DNA from: Sphingosinicella humi
GTDB lineage: Bacteria; Pseudomonadota; Alphaproteobacteria; Sphingomonadales; Sphingomonadaceae
Assembly: GCF_003129465.1 (NCBI RefSeq)
Contig: NZ_QFFF01000001.1
Span: forward strand, 1,783,501 to 1,847,500
DNA: 64,000 nt
Direction of reading: 5' to 3'
Shown here: positions 17,214 through 28,068 of the stretch, in pieces
Layout of the letters: the number at the start of each line of letters is the position of its first letter
Numbering within the stretch: position 1 is the stretch's first letter
The notes under the pieces: model-generated
Database searches by the model: none
What the model was told of the DNA's origin: nothing
What the model saw: the letters and a program-made list of their open reading frames with translations, nothing else
Made by a program: the position numbers and the translations under genes

Positions 17214-17318
17214 TAGCGCGTCATGGCGAGGCGCCGGTCGAGCCTGTGCTGAGCGCCTGCCTTGCAGGTGGACGAAAGGCGGCGATCCACCTTGAAACTC
17301 CCGCGCTCGCAATGACGG
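17214..17318. repeat. Degenerate copy of a dispersed inverted repeat
   Basis: The gap between rlmH and rsfS has GCGTCATGGCGAG at its left and GCTCGCAATGACGG at its right. These arms resemble the near-perfect element at 33699-33773. The middle is unrelated, so it looks like an eroded copy. Confidence 0.5.
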
Positions 17319-17717
17319 TCAGACCTGACCGCTTGCGGGCGCGGCGGCGTTCTCCTCGAAGGCCCACATGCGTTCGAGATTGTAGAAGCTGCGTACTTCG
17401 GGCCGGAACAGATGGATGATGACATCGTCGGCATCGATCAGGACCCAGTCGGCGACGGGCAACCCTTCGACCCGGACATTGCGGCCGAGATCCTGCTTGA
17501 TCCGCTCGGTCAGCTTCTGCGCCATGGACGCGACCTGCCGCGACGACCGCCCCGAGGCGATCACCATATGGTCGGCGATGCTGGATTTGCCGGAGAGGGG
17601 GATGGAGACGAGGTCGACGGCCTGGTCGTCATCGAGAGAGCGAAGCACGAGATCATGCAGGGCTTCGACCTGTTCATGAGCTCCGCGATCGTGCGGAGCG
17701 GGTGCGGGTGCGGGCAA
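17319..17717 (-). CDS. rsfS: Ribosome silencing factor RsfS
   Basis: A 132-residue RsfS/Iojap protein that binds uL14 and prevents subunit joining in stationary phase. Family stretches are SIADHMVIASGRSSRQV and ADWVLIDADDVIIHLF. The likely start is TTG at 17717 behind AAGGAGG; about 18 N-terminal residues precede the conserved domain. It follows nadD by nine bases. Confidence 0.92.
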   Translation of the reverse strand: MPAPAPAPHDRGAHEQVEALHDLVLRSLDDDQAVDLVSIPLSGKSSIADHMVIASGRSSRQVASMAQKLTERIKQDLGRNVRVEGLPVADWVLIDADDVIIHLFRPEVRSFYNLERMWAFEENAAAPASGQV

Positions 17718-17726
17718 AATGCCTCC

Positions 17727-18380
17727 TTACATCAATGGCCGCCGCGTCACGCCGTCGCGGAGCGCCATGGGGTTGGGTGAATGATTCAACGATTTGGCTA
17801 ACGATTGGTGCCAGTCGGGATCGGCGGCGCGCAAGGCGGTGGCGGACGTGGTATCGGGCGGCAATTTGAGCAGCACGAGCGCCGGCAGTCTCCACCTCGT
17901 CCATTGCCGAGCCTGGTTGGCGGGCCGGACGAAGCGCCGCAACCAGCCCATCGCGCGTGCCGCATGGGCAGCGCCATCATATCCCGGCCGCGCCACGACC
18001 GCAATCGGAACCGTCGCCGCGATCCTCCGCCAGTCGCGCCAGCGGTGGAACTGGGCGAGATTGTCGGCGCCCATCAGCCAGACGAAGCGGTGGTCGGGAA
18101 AGCGGCGTGTGAGTGCCTGCAGCGTATCGACGGTGAAGCGCGTGCCGAGCTCCCGCTCGATCGCGGTGACCCGGATCGGCAGCCGCCGGGCCGCTTTCAG
18201 GGCCGAGGCGAAGCGGGCGGGAAGGGGCGCCATTTCTCCCGGGTCCTTCAAGGGGTTGCCGGGCGAGACCAGCCACCAGACTTCATCCAGGTCGAGCGCC
18301 TCCAGAGCATGGGCGCTGATCCGTCTGTGCCCCCGGTGGGCGGGATTGAAGGAGCCGCCCAGGAGGCCGATGGTCCGCAT
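17727..18380 (-). CDS. nadD: Nicotinate-nucleotide adenylyltransferase
   Basis: A 217-residue enzyme forming deamido-NAD from nicotinate mononucleotide and ATP. It has the nucleotidyltransferase motif GGSFNPAHRGH (residues 8-18) and a SATALR segment near the C-terminus in place of the usual ISSTxIR. The frame is open upstream to 18704 but overlaps the divergent DUF3667 gene; family similarity begins at MRTIGLLGG. It is the first gene of the nadD-rsfS-rlmH-envC-ctpA block. Confidence 0.93.
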   Translation of the reverse strand: MRTIGLLGGSFNPAHRGHRRISAHALEALDLDEVWWLVSPGNPLKDPGEMAPLPARFASALKAARRLPIRVTAIERELGTRFTVDTLQALTRRFPDHRFVWLMGADNLAQFHRWRDWRRIAATVPIAVVARPGYDGAAHAARAMGWLRRFVRPANQARQWTRWRLPALVLLKLPPDTTSATALRAADPDWHQSLAKSLNHSPNPMALRDGVTRRPLM

Positions 18381-18476
18381 GGGCGGCTCGATAGCATGAC
18401 CGGCGCCGGGCGCGAACGCCTCTCGACCATACCGCCATATCGGGGGTAAGAAACTCCGGGGCAGAGGGGACGGACG

Positions 18477-19610
18477 ATGGTAGACGGCATCGAAGGCATG
18501 GGCGAGGCGGTGACGGGAGGGGTCATCGCGCGCGCGGTCGAGCCGAAGGCGGGCGAGGCGCGAGCGGCGGACGACCATCCCGCGACCTGCCTCAACTGCG
18601 GAGCCGCGCTGCTCGGGCCCTATTGCCATAGCTGCGGCCAGTCCGGCCATGTTCACCGCACCCTCACCGCCTGGTGGCACGACCTGGCCCATGGCGTCCT
18701 CCATCTCGACGGCAAGGTGTGGCGGACATTGCCGCTGCTCGCCTGGCGCCCGGGCGAGCTCACCCGCCGCTACATAGAGGGCGAGCGGGCGAAGTTCGTC
18801 TCGCCCATGGCCTTGTTCCTCTTCTCCGTTTTCCTGATGTTCGCCGTGTTCAGCACGCTCGGCGGGCCGATCGTGGTCGAACGGGACGCCGCGGCGAGCG
18901 AGGCGGCGACCGCGGAGTATGAGGCCGAACTCGAATCCACCCGCGACAGACTGGCGGAGCTGAAGGCCGAGCGCGAGGAGCTGCGCAAGGCGGGCGACCC
19001 GACCGCCGGCTTGGACAAGAAGATCGAGAGTGTCGAAGGAGACCTCAAGGTCCTCACCGCGGCCGGTGCCCTGGTCGGGAAGGGCGCCCCGTCAACCGCC
19101 AAGCAGTTCACCGAACCGTTCAAGACGGCGCCGACGCCGGGCGACCAGGACCTGGAGGCGGACGGCTTCCAGTTCGGCGAGCCGAAGCTCGATGCGGCGA
19201 TCGAGAAAGCGCAGGAGAATCCGTCGCTCCTGTTCTACAAGATCCAGACCAATGCCTATAAATTCTCCTGGGCGCTGATCCCAATCTCGGTTCCGTTCGT
19301 GTGGCTGCTGTTCTTCTGGAAGCGGCGCTTCCGGATGTACGACCACGCCGTCTTCGTCACCTACTCTATCGCCTTCATGTCGCTGGGCGTCATCACCCTG
19401 TCGATCCTGCGGCCGTTCGGCATCAGCGAGGGCCTGCTCATCCTCGCGATGATCATCGTTCCTCCGCTCCACATCTACCGGCAGTTGAAGGGCGCCTATG
19501 GCCTCACGCGATTCGGCGCGATCTGGCGGACCATCCTGCTGGTCAATTTCGCCTTCGTTGCCGGCGGCTTCTTCTTCACGCTGCTGGTGATGCTCGGCGC
19601 CCTCGCCTGA
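18477..19610 (+). CDS. DUF3667 membrane protein with N-terminal zinc ribbon
   Basis: A 377-residue protein. Residues 38-53 form a CxxC...CxxC ribbon (C38, C41, C50, C53). Then comes a conserved segment, HLDGKVWRTLPLLAWRPGELTRRYIEGERAKFVSP in pieces, leading into the first membrane helix. A charged coiled-coil insertion (about 145-200) and three or four C-terminal helices follow. DUF3667 proteins are widespread in Bacteroidetes and sphingomonads and have no known function. It is divergent from nadD. Confidence 0.85.
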   Translation: MVDGIEGMGEAVTGGVIARAVEPKAGEARAADDHPATCLNCGAALLGPYCHSCGQSGHVHRTLTAWWHDLAHGVLHLDGKVWRTLPLLAWRPGELTRRYIEGERAKFVSPMALFLFSVFLMFAVFSTLGGPIVVERDAAASEAATAEYEAELESTRDRLAELKAEREELRKAGDPTAGLDKKIESVEGDLKVLTAAGALVGKGAPSTAKQFTEPFKTAPTPGDQDLEADGFQFGEPKLDAAIEKAQENPSLLFYKIQTNAYKFSWALIPISVPFVWLLFFWKRRFRMYDHAVFVTYSIAFMSLGVITLSILRPFGISEGLLILAMIIVPPLHIYRQLKGAYGLTRFGAIWRTILLVNFAFVAGGFFFTLLVMLGALA

Positions 19611-19619
19611 GCCGGGACT

Positions 19620-19655
19620 AAAAAAGAACCGGCCACCTTGGGGTGACCGGCCCTT
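19620..19655 (-). terminator. Terminator of ftsH
   Basis: A 9-bp stem with one mismatch (CCGGCCACC with GGTGACCGG, 19629-19650). On the minus strand it is followed by a run of Ts, seen as A19620-A19625 on the plus strand. It sits between the convergent DUF3667 and ftsH genes and could work in both directions. Confidence 0.65.
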
Positions 19656-19673
19656 CCTGTCCTTAAGTCTTGA

Positions 19674-21620
<1,947 letters not shown>

Positions 21621-21753
21621 TGCTTGGTCCCGCGAAATGGGCACTTTGCGGGGCCTCGGCAGGGGCGGTCCGCGCAGCACGAAATGTCTCTCCCGACCTA
21701 GATAGGATCGGGGCACGCCGAGGACAATGTAGGATGAAAGGCTGAATGCCGGA

Positions 21754-22734
21754 TTAGCGGCCCGTCGTTTCATCCCATGGACGCGCCGCGCGCCGCGGCG
21801 GGGCGGGAGCGATGCGCCATGGGGCGCCTCCGGTGCATTTGACACCGGCGAGGGTGGCCGTTTCCCCCCGCCCCAAGGCGGCGAGAAGACGAGAGAGCTC
21901 TTCACCGCGCGGGGGAGCGGCGCCGAAGGCGGCGAGGGCGCGGGCGAGGAGGCGCCGGGCCAGCTCAGGCGGAAGGCCGGAAGGATCGAGCGTGAGGGTG
22001 TCGCCGTCGCGGACCGCGCGCTCCTGCCAGAAGCGGGTGGCCATCCATTCCAGCGCTTCCTCCGCTTCGGCGAGGGCGGCGGCGCTGCGGGCGAGGGGGG
22101 CGGGCTCTAGCCAGGGCGTTCGGGCCAGCAGGGCCCGCGTCTCGGTGCGGTCGAACCGGGGGTCGCGGTTGCTGGGGTCGTCGATCGGCTCGACCCCCGC
22201 CTTCCGGACGATCTCCACCAGCTCGGCCTTGGCCCAGCCGAGCAGCGGGCGAAGGATGAGAAGGTCGCCTTCCCGGCGGACGGCGCGGATGCCGGAAAGC
22301 CCGGCCACCCCCGCTCCTCGCCTCAGGCGCATCAGCAGAGTCTCTGCCTGGTCGTCGGCATGATGGGCGGTGGCGACCGCGTCGAGGCCCTTTTGAGCCG
22401 CCCACTGCCCCAGGGCCTGGTAGCGCGCCCATCGCGCCTCGGCCTGCAGCCCCGCCCCGCCCTCGGCCACGGCAACGGGCAGGATGGAATGGGGGCAGGA
22501 AAGGCCGGCGCAAATCTCGCCGACATAGAGCGCCTCGTCGCGGCTCTCCGGGCGGAGGCCATGGTCGACGGTGGCGGCCTCGACGCGGTCGGGCCAGGCG
22601 GCGTGAGCGAGGAGGAGCAGGGCAAGGCTGTCCGGCCCTCCCGAGACGGCGAGGCCGAGACGCTGCGGCACGCCGCCGGCGAGGGCGTCCAGGCCGCGGG
22701 CGAAGCGGGCGACGGTGTCCCGATCGATATCCAT
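21754..22734 (-). CDS. tilS: tRNA(Ile)-lysidine synthase
   Basis: A 326-residue PP-loop ATPase with the signature SGGPDS at residues 31-36. It adds lysine to C34 of the CAU-anticodon tRNA-Ile so that it reads AUA. The protein lacks the long C-terminal domains of the E. coli enzyme, as is common in alphaproteobacteria. AAGGA precedes the ATG. The tilS-ftsH order is conserved in the group. Confidence 0.94.
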   Translation of the reverse strand: MDIDRDTVARFARGLDALAGGVPQRLGLAVSGGPDSLALLLLAHAAWPDRVEAATVDHGLRPESRDEALYVGEICAGLSCPHSILPVAVAEGGAGLQAEARWARYQALGQWAAQKGLDAVATAHHADDQAETLLMRLRRGAGVAGLSGIRAVRREGDLLILRPLLGWAKAELVEIVRKAGVEPIDDPSNRDPRFDRTETRALLARTPWLEPAPLARSAAALAEAEEALEWMATRFWQERAVRDGDTLTLDPSGLPPELARRLLARALAAFGAAPPRGEELSRLLAALGRGETATLAGVKCTGGAPWRIAPAPPRRAARPWDETTGR

Positions 22735-22805
22735 GCGCCATCCTTAGCGCCATCGACGCCGGAAGCGCCATTGGAACGGAGCGGCGTTTCTGATAGCTCC
22801 CGATC

Positions 22806-25076
22806 ATGCTCGGTCCGTCCGCTTCCTCAGCCCGCGAGATATTGACCGGCCTTCATGAGGTGATGGCCTCGCGCTCCGGGGCGCAGGCCAAGTTGAACAA
22901 GGTCGTGAAGATCATCGCCGATGCGATGAGGAGCGAGGTCTGTTCGATCTACCTGCTGCGCGACGGGGTGCTGGAGCTCTACGCCACCGTCGGGCTCAAC
23001 CAGAACGCCGTGCACGTGACCAAGCTCGCCATGGGCGAGGGGCTGGTCGGCACTATCGCCCGCGACGTCTCGGTGCTGAACCTCGACGAAGCGACCAGCC
23101 ATCCCGAATTCGCCTACCGACCGGAGACGGGTGAGGAACTGTACCATAGCTTCGCCGGCGTGCCGATCGTGCGGCGCGAGCGGGCGATCGGCGTCCTGGC
23201 GGTTCAGCATGCCGAGCCCAGGCGGTACGACGATGTCGAGATCGAGGCGCTGCAGACGGTGGCGATGGTGCTGGCAGAACTGATCGCCAACGCCGGCCTT
23301 GCCGACAGGGCCTCCGCGGCCGCGGAGGCGGCGCGGGAGGTGAGCTCGGCGCGACTGATGGGCCTGAAGCTGGTGCTCGGCATGGCGCGCGGCATCGCCG
23401 TCTTCCACCAGCCGCGCATCCTCATCGAACATACGGTCGCCGAGGATATCGAGGCCGAGCGCCACCGGGTCTATTCCGCCTTCCGCAAGATGCGCGAGCA
23501 GATCGATGCGATGACCAGCGCGCCGGAATTCGGCACCGCCGGCGAGCATCAGGAGATCCTCGAGACCTACAAGATGTTCGCCTATGACGAGGGCTGGTCG
23601 CGGCGGATCAACGAGGCCATCGACAGCGGCCTCACAGCCGAGGCGGCGATCGAGCGCGTGCAGCAGCGAACACGCATGCGGATGCGCGAGATCGACGACC
23701 CGCTGCTGCAGGAACGGATGCACGACCTCGACGACCTCGCCAACCGGCTCTTGAGGATCGTGTCGGGACGGCTGGGAACGGCGGCGCAGATGGGTCTGCA
23801 GCAGGACACGATCCTGGTGGCGCGCAACCTCGGCCCGGCGGAACTGCTCGAATATGACCGGCGGCGGTTAAAGGGCGTTATCCTGGAGGAGGGGTCGCTC
23901 ACCGCCCATGTCACCATTGTCGCGCGGGCGATGGGCGTGCCGATGATCGGGCGCGTGCGCGCCGTGCGCCAGATGATCAACGAGGGTGACGAGCTGCTGC
24001 TCGACGGCGACGAGGGCGTCGTCCATGTCCGCCCGTCGGCGCCGACCAGCGGCGCGTTCGACGCCAAGCTGCTGGCGCGGCAGAAGCAGCGGGCGGAGTT
24101 CGCCGCCTTCAAGTCGCTGCCCTCGATCACCAAGGACGGCGAACGGCTGACCATCGCGATGAACGCGGGACTGCGCGACGACGTCGAAGCGCTGGAGACG
24201 ACCGGCGCCGACGCCATCGGCCTGTTCCGCACCGAATTCCAGTTCCTGGTCTCGGCTACCTTGCCGCGGCGCGAGGCGCAGCAGCGGCTCTACAAGGCCG
24301 TACTGGACGCCGCCGACGACAAGCTCGTCGTTTTCAGGACGCTCGACATCGGCGGCGACAAGGCGCTCCCCTATCTGCGCAGCGATGATGACGAGGAGAA
24401 TCCTGCCATGGGCTGGCGGGCGCTGCGCCTGTCGCTCGACCGTTCGGCGCTGATGAAGACGCAGGCGCGGGCGCTGCTCGAGGCGGGGGCGGGCCGCGAA
24501 ATCTACATCATGTTCCCGATGGTGTCGGAACCCTGGGAGTTCGATGCGGCGAAAGCGCTGGTCGAGGAGCAGCGGGAATGGCTCATCGCCCGGAAGAAGC
24601 TGACGCCCCACAAGATCAATTATGGCGCGATGCTGGAGGTGCCGGCGCTGGCCGAGACGCTCGACCTGTTGCTGCCGAAGATCGATTTCCTGTCGATCGG
24701 CACCAACGACCTTACGCAGTTCCTGTTCGCCGCCGACCGCTCGCATCCCAAGCTTGCCGAGCGCTACGACTGGCTCTCGCCGGCCATCCTGCGCTTCATC
24801 CGGCGGGTGGTGCGGCTGGCAAGGGAGCATGGCGTTCCCGTCGCGGCCTGCGGCGAAATGGGCGGCCGGCCCTTGGAGGCCATGGCGCTGGTTGGGCTCG
24901 GCATCCGCCGCCTCTCCATCACGCCGGCGGCGGTGGGGCCGGTGAAAGCCATGGTGCGCTCGCTCGACCGTTCGGCGTTGTTGGCGCATATGGAGGCGCT
25001 GCTGGCAAAGCCGCCGGACGACATGCGCGCGGCGCTCGCCGACTGGGCGGACGAGAATCGCGTGGCGATCGGGTGA
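22806..25076 (+). CDS. ptsP: Phosphoenolpyruvate-protein phosphotransferase, nitrogen type (PtsP)
   Basis: A 756-residue enzyme I(Ntr). A GAF domain covers about residues 17-165, followed by the enzyme I N-terminal domain with the phosphorylated His368 in LTAHVTIVARAMG. The PEP-binding TIM barrel contains GLFRTEFQFL, MGWRALRLSLD and SIGTNDLTQF. It starts the phosphorelay to NPr and EIIA(Ntr), which links nitrogen and potassium status to regulation. No Shine-Dalgarno is visible before the ATG. It is divergent from tilS with a 71-base gap. Confidence 0.95.
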   Translation: MLGPSASSAREILTGLHEVMASRSGAQAKLNKVVKIIADAMRSEVCSIYLLRDGVLELYATVGLNQNAVHVTKLAMGEGLVGTIARDVSVLNLDEATSHPEFAYRPETGEELYHSFAGVPIVRRERAIGVLAVQHAEPRRYDDVEIEALQTVAMVLAELIANAGLADRASAAAEAAREVSSARLMGLKLVLGMARGIAVFHQPRILIEHTVAEDIEAERHRVYSAFRKMREQIDAMTSAPEFGTAGEHQEILETYKMFAYDEGWSRRINEAIDSGLTAEAAIERVQQRTRMRMREIDDPLLQERMHDLDDLANRLLRIVSGRLGTAAQMGLQQDTILVARNLGPAELLEYDRRRLKGVILEEGSLTAHVTIVARAMGVPMIGRVRAVRQMINEGDELLLDGDEGVVHVRPSAPTSGAFDAKLLARQKQRAEFAAFKSLPSITKDGERLTIAMNAGLRDDVEALETTGADAIGLFRTEFQFLVSATLPRREAQQRLYKAVLDAADDKLVVFRTLDIGGDKALPYLRSDDDEENPAMGWRALRLSLDRSALMKTQARALLEAGAGREIYIMFPMVSEPWEFDAAKALVEEQREWLIARKKLTPHKINYGAMLEVPALAETLDLLLPKIDFLSIGTNDLTQFLFAADRSHPKLAERYDWLSPAILRFIRRVVRLAREHGVPVAACGEMGGRPLEAMALVGLGIRRLSITPAAVGPVKAMVRSLDRSALLAHMEALLAKPPDDMRAALADWADENRVAIG

Positions 25077-25184
25077 ATGCGGGCGTCGTGGTGCCGAAGG
25101 GCTTTGGTTGACAACGCGGCCCCATACTATGCCATGATGCAGATCAATCGAGACGGCACACAAGGCCGGGCGCGGGGATAGTGA

Positions 25185-26024
25185 ATGAGTGAAGCGGATC
25201 CGGAGCAAATGGTGACCAATTCCATCGGTGACAAGCTGAGGAAGGCCCGGGAGGGCAATGACCTGACCCTGGAGGACGTCGCAAACCGGACCCGCATCCC
25301 CATCCGCCACCTCCAGAATATCGAGAATGGCGAGTGGGACGCGCTCCCCGCCCCCACCTATGCGATCGGCTTTGCCCGATCCTATGCCAATGTCGTCGGG
25401 CTCAACGGCAGCGAGATCGGGGTGGAGCTGCGCGAGGAACTCGGCGCCGGACAGCACCGGCCGGTCCCCGCCACGGCCTATTATGAGCCGGCCGACCCGG
25501 CCCGGGTGCCGCCGCGTTCGCTCGCCATCATCGCCGGCGCGATCGCCCTGCTGCTCATCATCGGATATGCCGTGTGGCGCAGTGGAGCCGTCGATGACTC
25601 CGGCGTCGATCGGGCCGAGGTGGTAGAGGTCGAGACGCCGCTGGATGAGGCGACCCCGGCCGGAACCGTGCCGGGCCAGGCCTCCGCGCCCGCCACGCCG
25701 CCGGCGACCGGCCCCGTCACCCTCACCGCGACGGAAGAGGTGTGGCTCCGCATCTACGAGGAAGGCGGCGAAAGGCTGCTCGAGAAGATTATGACGCCGG
25801 GCGAAAGCTATGTCATACCCTCCACCGCTCAGCGACCGCTGATCCTCACCGGCCGGCCCAACGTGCTTCGCGTCACCGTCGGCAGCACCGAAATCCCGGC
25901 GCTCGGGCCCGCCGAGCGAACGATCTCCGACGTCAGCCTCGCGCCTGCCGACCTGCTGGCGCGGGCTGGGGCGGCGCAAGGCACGGCTCCGCCCGCCGCC
26001 GGAGCGGCGCCCTCCGGCCAATAA
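25185..26024 (+). CDS. RodZ-like HTH membrane protein with DUF4115 domain
   Basis: A 279-residue protein. A cytoplasmic helix-turn-helix (about residues 14-80, GDKLRKAREGNDLTLEDVA) is followed by one membrane helix (112-131), a Pro/Thr-rich linker and a periplasmic DUF4115 domain (about 180-265). This is the RodZ layout, in which the HTH binds MreB to guide cell elongation. It lies 76 bases before cpoB, also an envelope gene. Confidence 0.88.
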   Translation: MSEADPEQMVTNSIGDKLRKAREGNDLTLEDVANRTRIPIRHLQNIENGEWDALPAPTYAIGFARSYANVVGLNGSEIGVELREELGAGQHRPVPATAYYEPADPARVPPRSLAIIAGAIALLLIIGYAVWRSGAVDDSGVDRAEVVEVETPLDEATPAGTVPGQASAPATPPATGPVTLTATEEVWLRIYEEGGERLLEKIMTPGESYVIPSTAQRPLILTGRPNVLRVTVGSTEIPALGPAERTISDVSLAPADLLARAGAAQGTAPPAAGAAPSGQ

Positions 26025-26100
26025 GCTTCGCTTAAGACTGGCGACAGGACCGCCGACCTAATAGAGGCGGGCGAACACTATCCAGCGGGGACAGGAGCTT

Positions 26101-26967
26101 ATGCGTTTTCATCTTCTCGGCCTGGTAATTCTGGCCAGCACCGCCATGCCGGCCCTTGCCCAGGAGCGTATCGACCGCCGCCTCGACCGGCTGGAGCAGG
26201 AGATGCAGGCGGTCCAGCGCGTCGTTTTCCCCGGCGGTGCCGGACGCCAGGGGGCGATCGTCCCGCCCGAAATCCAGCCGCAGACCGGCACCACCATCGG
26301 CGGCATTCCGGCGACGAGCGCCCTGTCCGATCTCACCGCCCGCGTGGATGCGCTCGAGGCCCAGCTCGAGCGGCTGACCGGCCAGGCCGAGGAAAATGCC
26401 TACCGCCTCCGCCAGATGGAGGAGGCGATGACCAAATATCGGGGCGATGTCGATTTCCGGCTCAACGCCCTCGAGCAGACTCGGGCTCCCGCGGCTGGAC
26501 CGGCCCGGCCGCCCGAGGCGGACAAGCCCGTGGGCGGTACCGCCGAACCCGCCGCCGTCGACCAGCCTAATACCGGCGATGCGGGCGAGGACGCCTATCT
26601 CCTCGGCTATCGCCTGTGGGATACCGGCCGCTTCGCCGACGCGCAGAAGGCGCTGGAAGCCATGGCGAAGAAATATCCCAGTCACCGGCGCGCCAGCTAT
26701 GCCCGCAATCTCGCCGGCCGCGCCGCCCTCGACGACGGCAAGCCCGCCACCGCCGCCAAGATCCTGCTCGCCAACTATCAGGACGACCCAAAGGGCGAGC
26801 GCGCCGCCGACAGCCTCTTGTTCCTCGGCCAGGCGCTGGTCGAGCTGAAGAAGCCGGAGGACGCGTGCAAGGTCTATGCGGAGCTTCAGGACGTCTATGG
26901 CGGCTCCATGCGCGACTTCATCCGCCAGCGCCTCCCGGGAGCGCTAAAGGCGGCTCGCTGCAGCTGA
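26101..26967 (+). CDS. cpoB: CpoB/YbgF-type Tol-Pal-associated periplasmic protein
   Basis: A 288-residue protein with a signal peptide (cleaved after ALA, residue 20), a trimerising coiled coil (about 21-135) and a C-terminal TPR domain (about 163-285; AYLLGYRLWDTGRFADAQKAL in pieces). CpoB coordinates septal peptidoglycan synthesis with outer-membrane constriction. The tolQRAB-pal genes usually upstream are not in the window. The ribosome site ACAGGAG precedes the ATG. Confidence 0.88.
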   Translation: MRFHLLGLVILASTAMPALAQERIDRRLDRLEQEMQAVQRVVFPGGAGRQGAIVPPEIQPQTGTTIGGIPATSALSDLTARVDALEAQLERLTGQAEENAYRLRQMEEAMTKYRGDVDFRLNALEQTRAPAAGPARPPEADKPVGGTAEPAAVDQPNTGDAGEDAYLLGYRLWDTGRFADAQKALEAMAKKYPSHRRASYARNLAGRAALDDGKPATAAKILLANYQDDPKGERAADSLLFLGQALVELKKPEDACKVYAELQDVYGGSMRDFIRQRLPGALKAARCS

Positions 26968-26984
26968 GGCGCTGCTATCAGGGC

Positions 26985-27009
26985 CCGGTGAGCGCGGCGC
27001 ACTCACCGG
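26985..27009. terminator. Inverted repeat between convergent cpoB and nitronate monooxygenase
   Basis: A perfect 8-bp stem (CCGGTGAG with CTCACCGG) and a nine-base loop, 18 bases after the cpoB stop. There is no T-run, so termination in either direction is only inferred from position. Confidence 0.4.
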
Positions 27010-27027
27010 AGCGGCGGGCGCGAGCGA

Positions 27028-28068
27028 TCAGGCGTGGATGGCCCGCCGTTCGAGCGCGTGGGCGGCTTCGTCGACCAGCGTCTGGATGATCTCGGCGACG
27101 CTCGCCTCCTCCTTCACCATCCCGACCGATTGGCCGGCCATGACCGAGCCTGTCTCCACGTCCCCGTCGATCACCGCCCGCTTCAGCGAACCCGCCCAAT
27201 AATGCTCGATCTGGAGCTGGGCCTCGGCCATCTCGATCTTCTCCTCGTCGAGGAGCTGGGCGACCTCGCGCTGCTTGGCGGCGAAGGCCACCATCTCCTT
27301 GTTGCGGATCGCGCGGACCGGGATGACGGGGAGGCGCGGGTCGACCTGGACGCTGGTGACGGCGTCGCGGGCCGAGGCGCGTATGAACGCCTTCTTGAAA
27401 TTGGGATGGGCGATGCATTCGTGGGCGCAGACGAAACGGGTGCCGAGTTGCACACCGACCGCGCCCATTTCCAGATAGCCGGCGATGAGTCCGCCCTTAC
27501 CGATGCCGCCAGCGACGAAGACGGGAATGTCGGCGGCGACTTCGGGAAGAATCTCCTGGGCGAGGACGGAGGTCGACACCGGGCCGACATGGCCGCCCGC
27601 CTCCATGCCTTCGATGACCAGCGCGTCGACGCCGGAGCGGATCAGCTTCTTCGCCAGCGCCAGCGCGGGAGCGAAGCAGATGAGCTTGGCGCCGCCCCCC
27701 TTGATCCGCTCGATCGCGCCGGGCGGCGGGAGGCCGCCGGCGAGGACGACATGGCCGACATCATGCTTGCGGCAGACATCGATCAGGTCGCTGATCTCAG
27801 GGTGCATGGTGATGAGGTTGACGCCGAAGGGCTTGGTCGTCCGCTTCTTGGTCTCGGCGATCTCGGTGTCGAGCAGGTCGGGCGTCATCGCGCCGCAGGC
27901 GATGACGCCGAAGCCGCCGGCGTTGGAGATAGCGGAGACGAGATTGCGCTCCGAAATCCAGCTCATCGCGCCGCCCATGATCGCGACCTCGCAGCCGAGG
28001 AAGTCGGTGCCGCGCTGCATCAGGCGCTTCAGGCGGTCATGGCCTATCGATTGGTTCACATCATTCAC
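27028..28068 (-). CDS. Nitronate monooxygenase (2-nitropropane dioxygenase) family flavoprotein
   Basis: A 346-residue FMN-dependent TIM-barrel enzyme with GGAMSWISERNLVSAISNAGGFG, MEAGGHVGP and VAGGIGKGG stretches. Members oxidise alkyl nitronates or act as enoyl-type reductases; the substrate here is unclear. The start codon is GTG and overlaps the lysC stop as GTGA, so it is translationally coupled to aspartate kinase, a combination with no obvious metabolic logic. Confidence 0.88.
   Translation of the reverse strand: MNDVNQSIGHDRLKRLMQRGTDFLGCEVAIMGGAMSWISERNLVSAISNAGGFGVIACGAMTPDLLDTEIAETKKRTTKPFGVNLITMHPEISDLIDVCRKHDVGHVVLAGGLPPPGAIERIKGGGAKLICFAPALALAKKLIRSGVDALVIEGMEAGGHVGPVSTSVLAQEILPEVAADIPVFVAGGIGKGGLIAGYLEMGAVGVQLGTRFVCAHECIAHPNFKKAFIRASARDAVTSVQVDPRLPVIPVRAIRNKEMVAFAAKQREVAQLLDEEKIEMAEAQLQIEHYWAGSLKRAVIDGDVETGSVMAGQSVGMVKEEASVAEIIQTLVDEAAHALERRAIHA

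Noticed and set aside
19107-19122. GTTC-N8-GTTC resembling a LexA box
   Set aside because: Spacing is eight rather than seven and it lies inside the DUF3667 coding sequence.
21621-21905. N-terminal extension of FtsH by 95 residues
   Set aside because: It overlaps tilS, is not similar to any FtsH, and the family start is at 21620.
23868-26021. A 717-codon open frame opposite ptsP and the RodZ-like gene
   Set aside because: It spans two real genes and their gap on the other strand and encodes only His/Arg/Gly-rich sequence.
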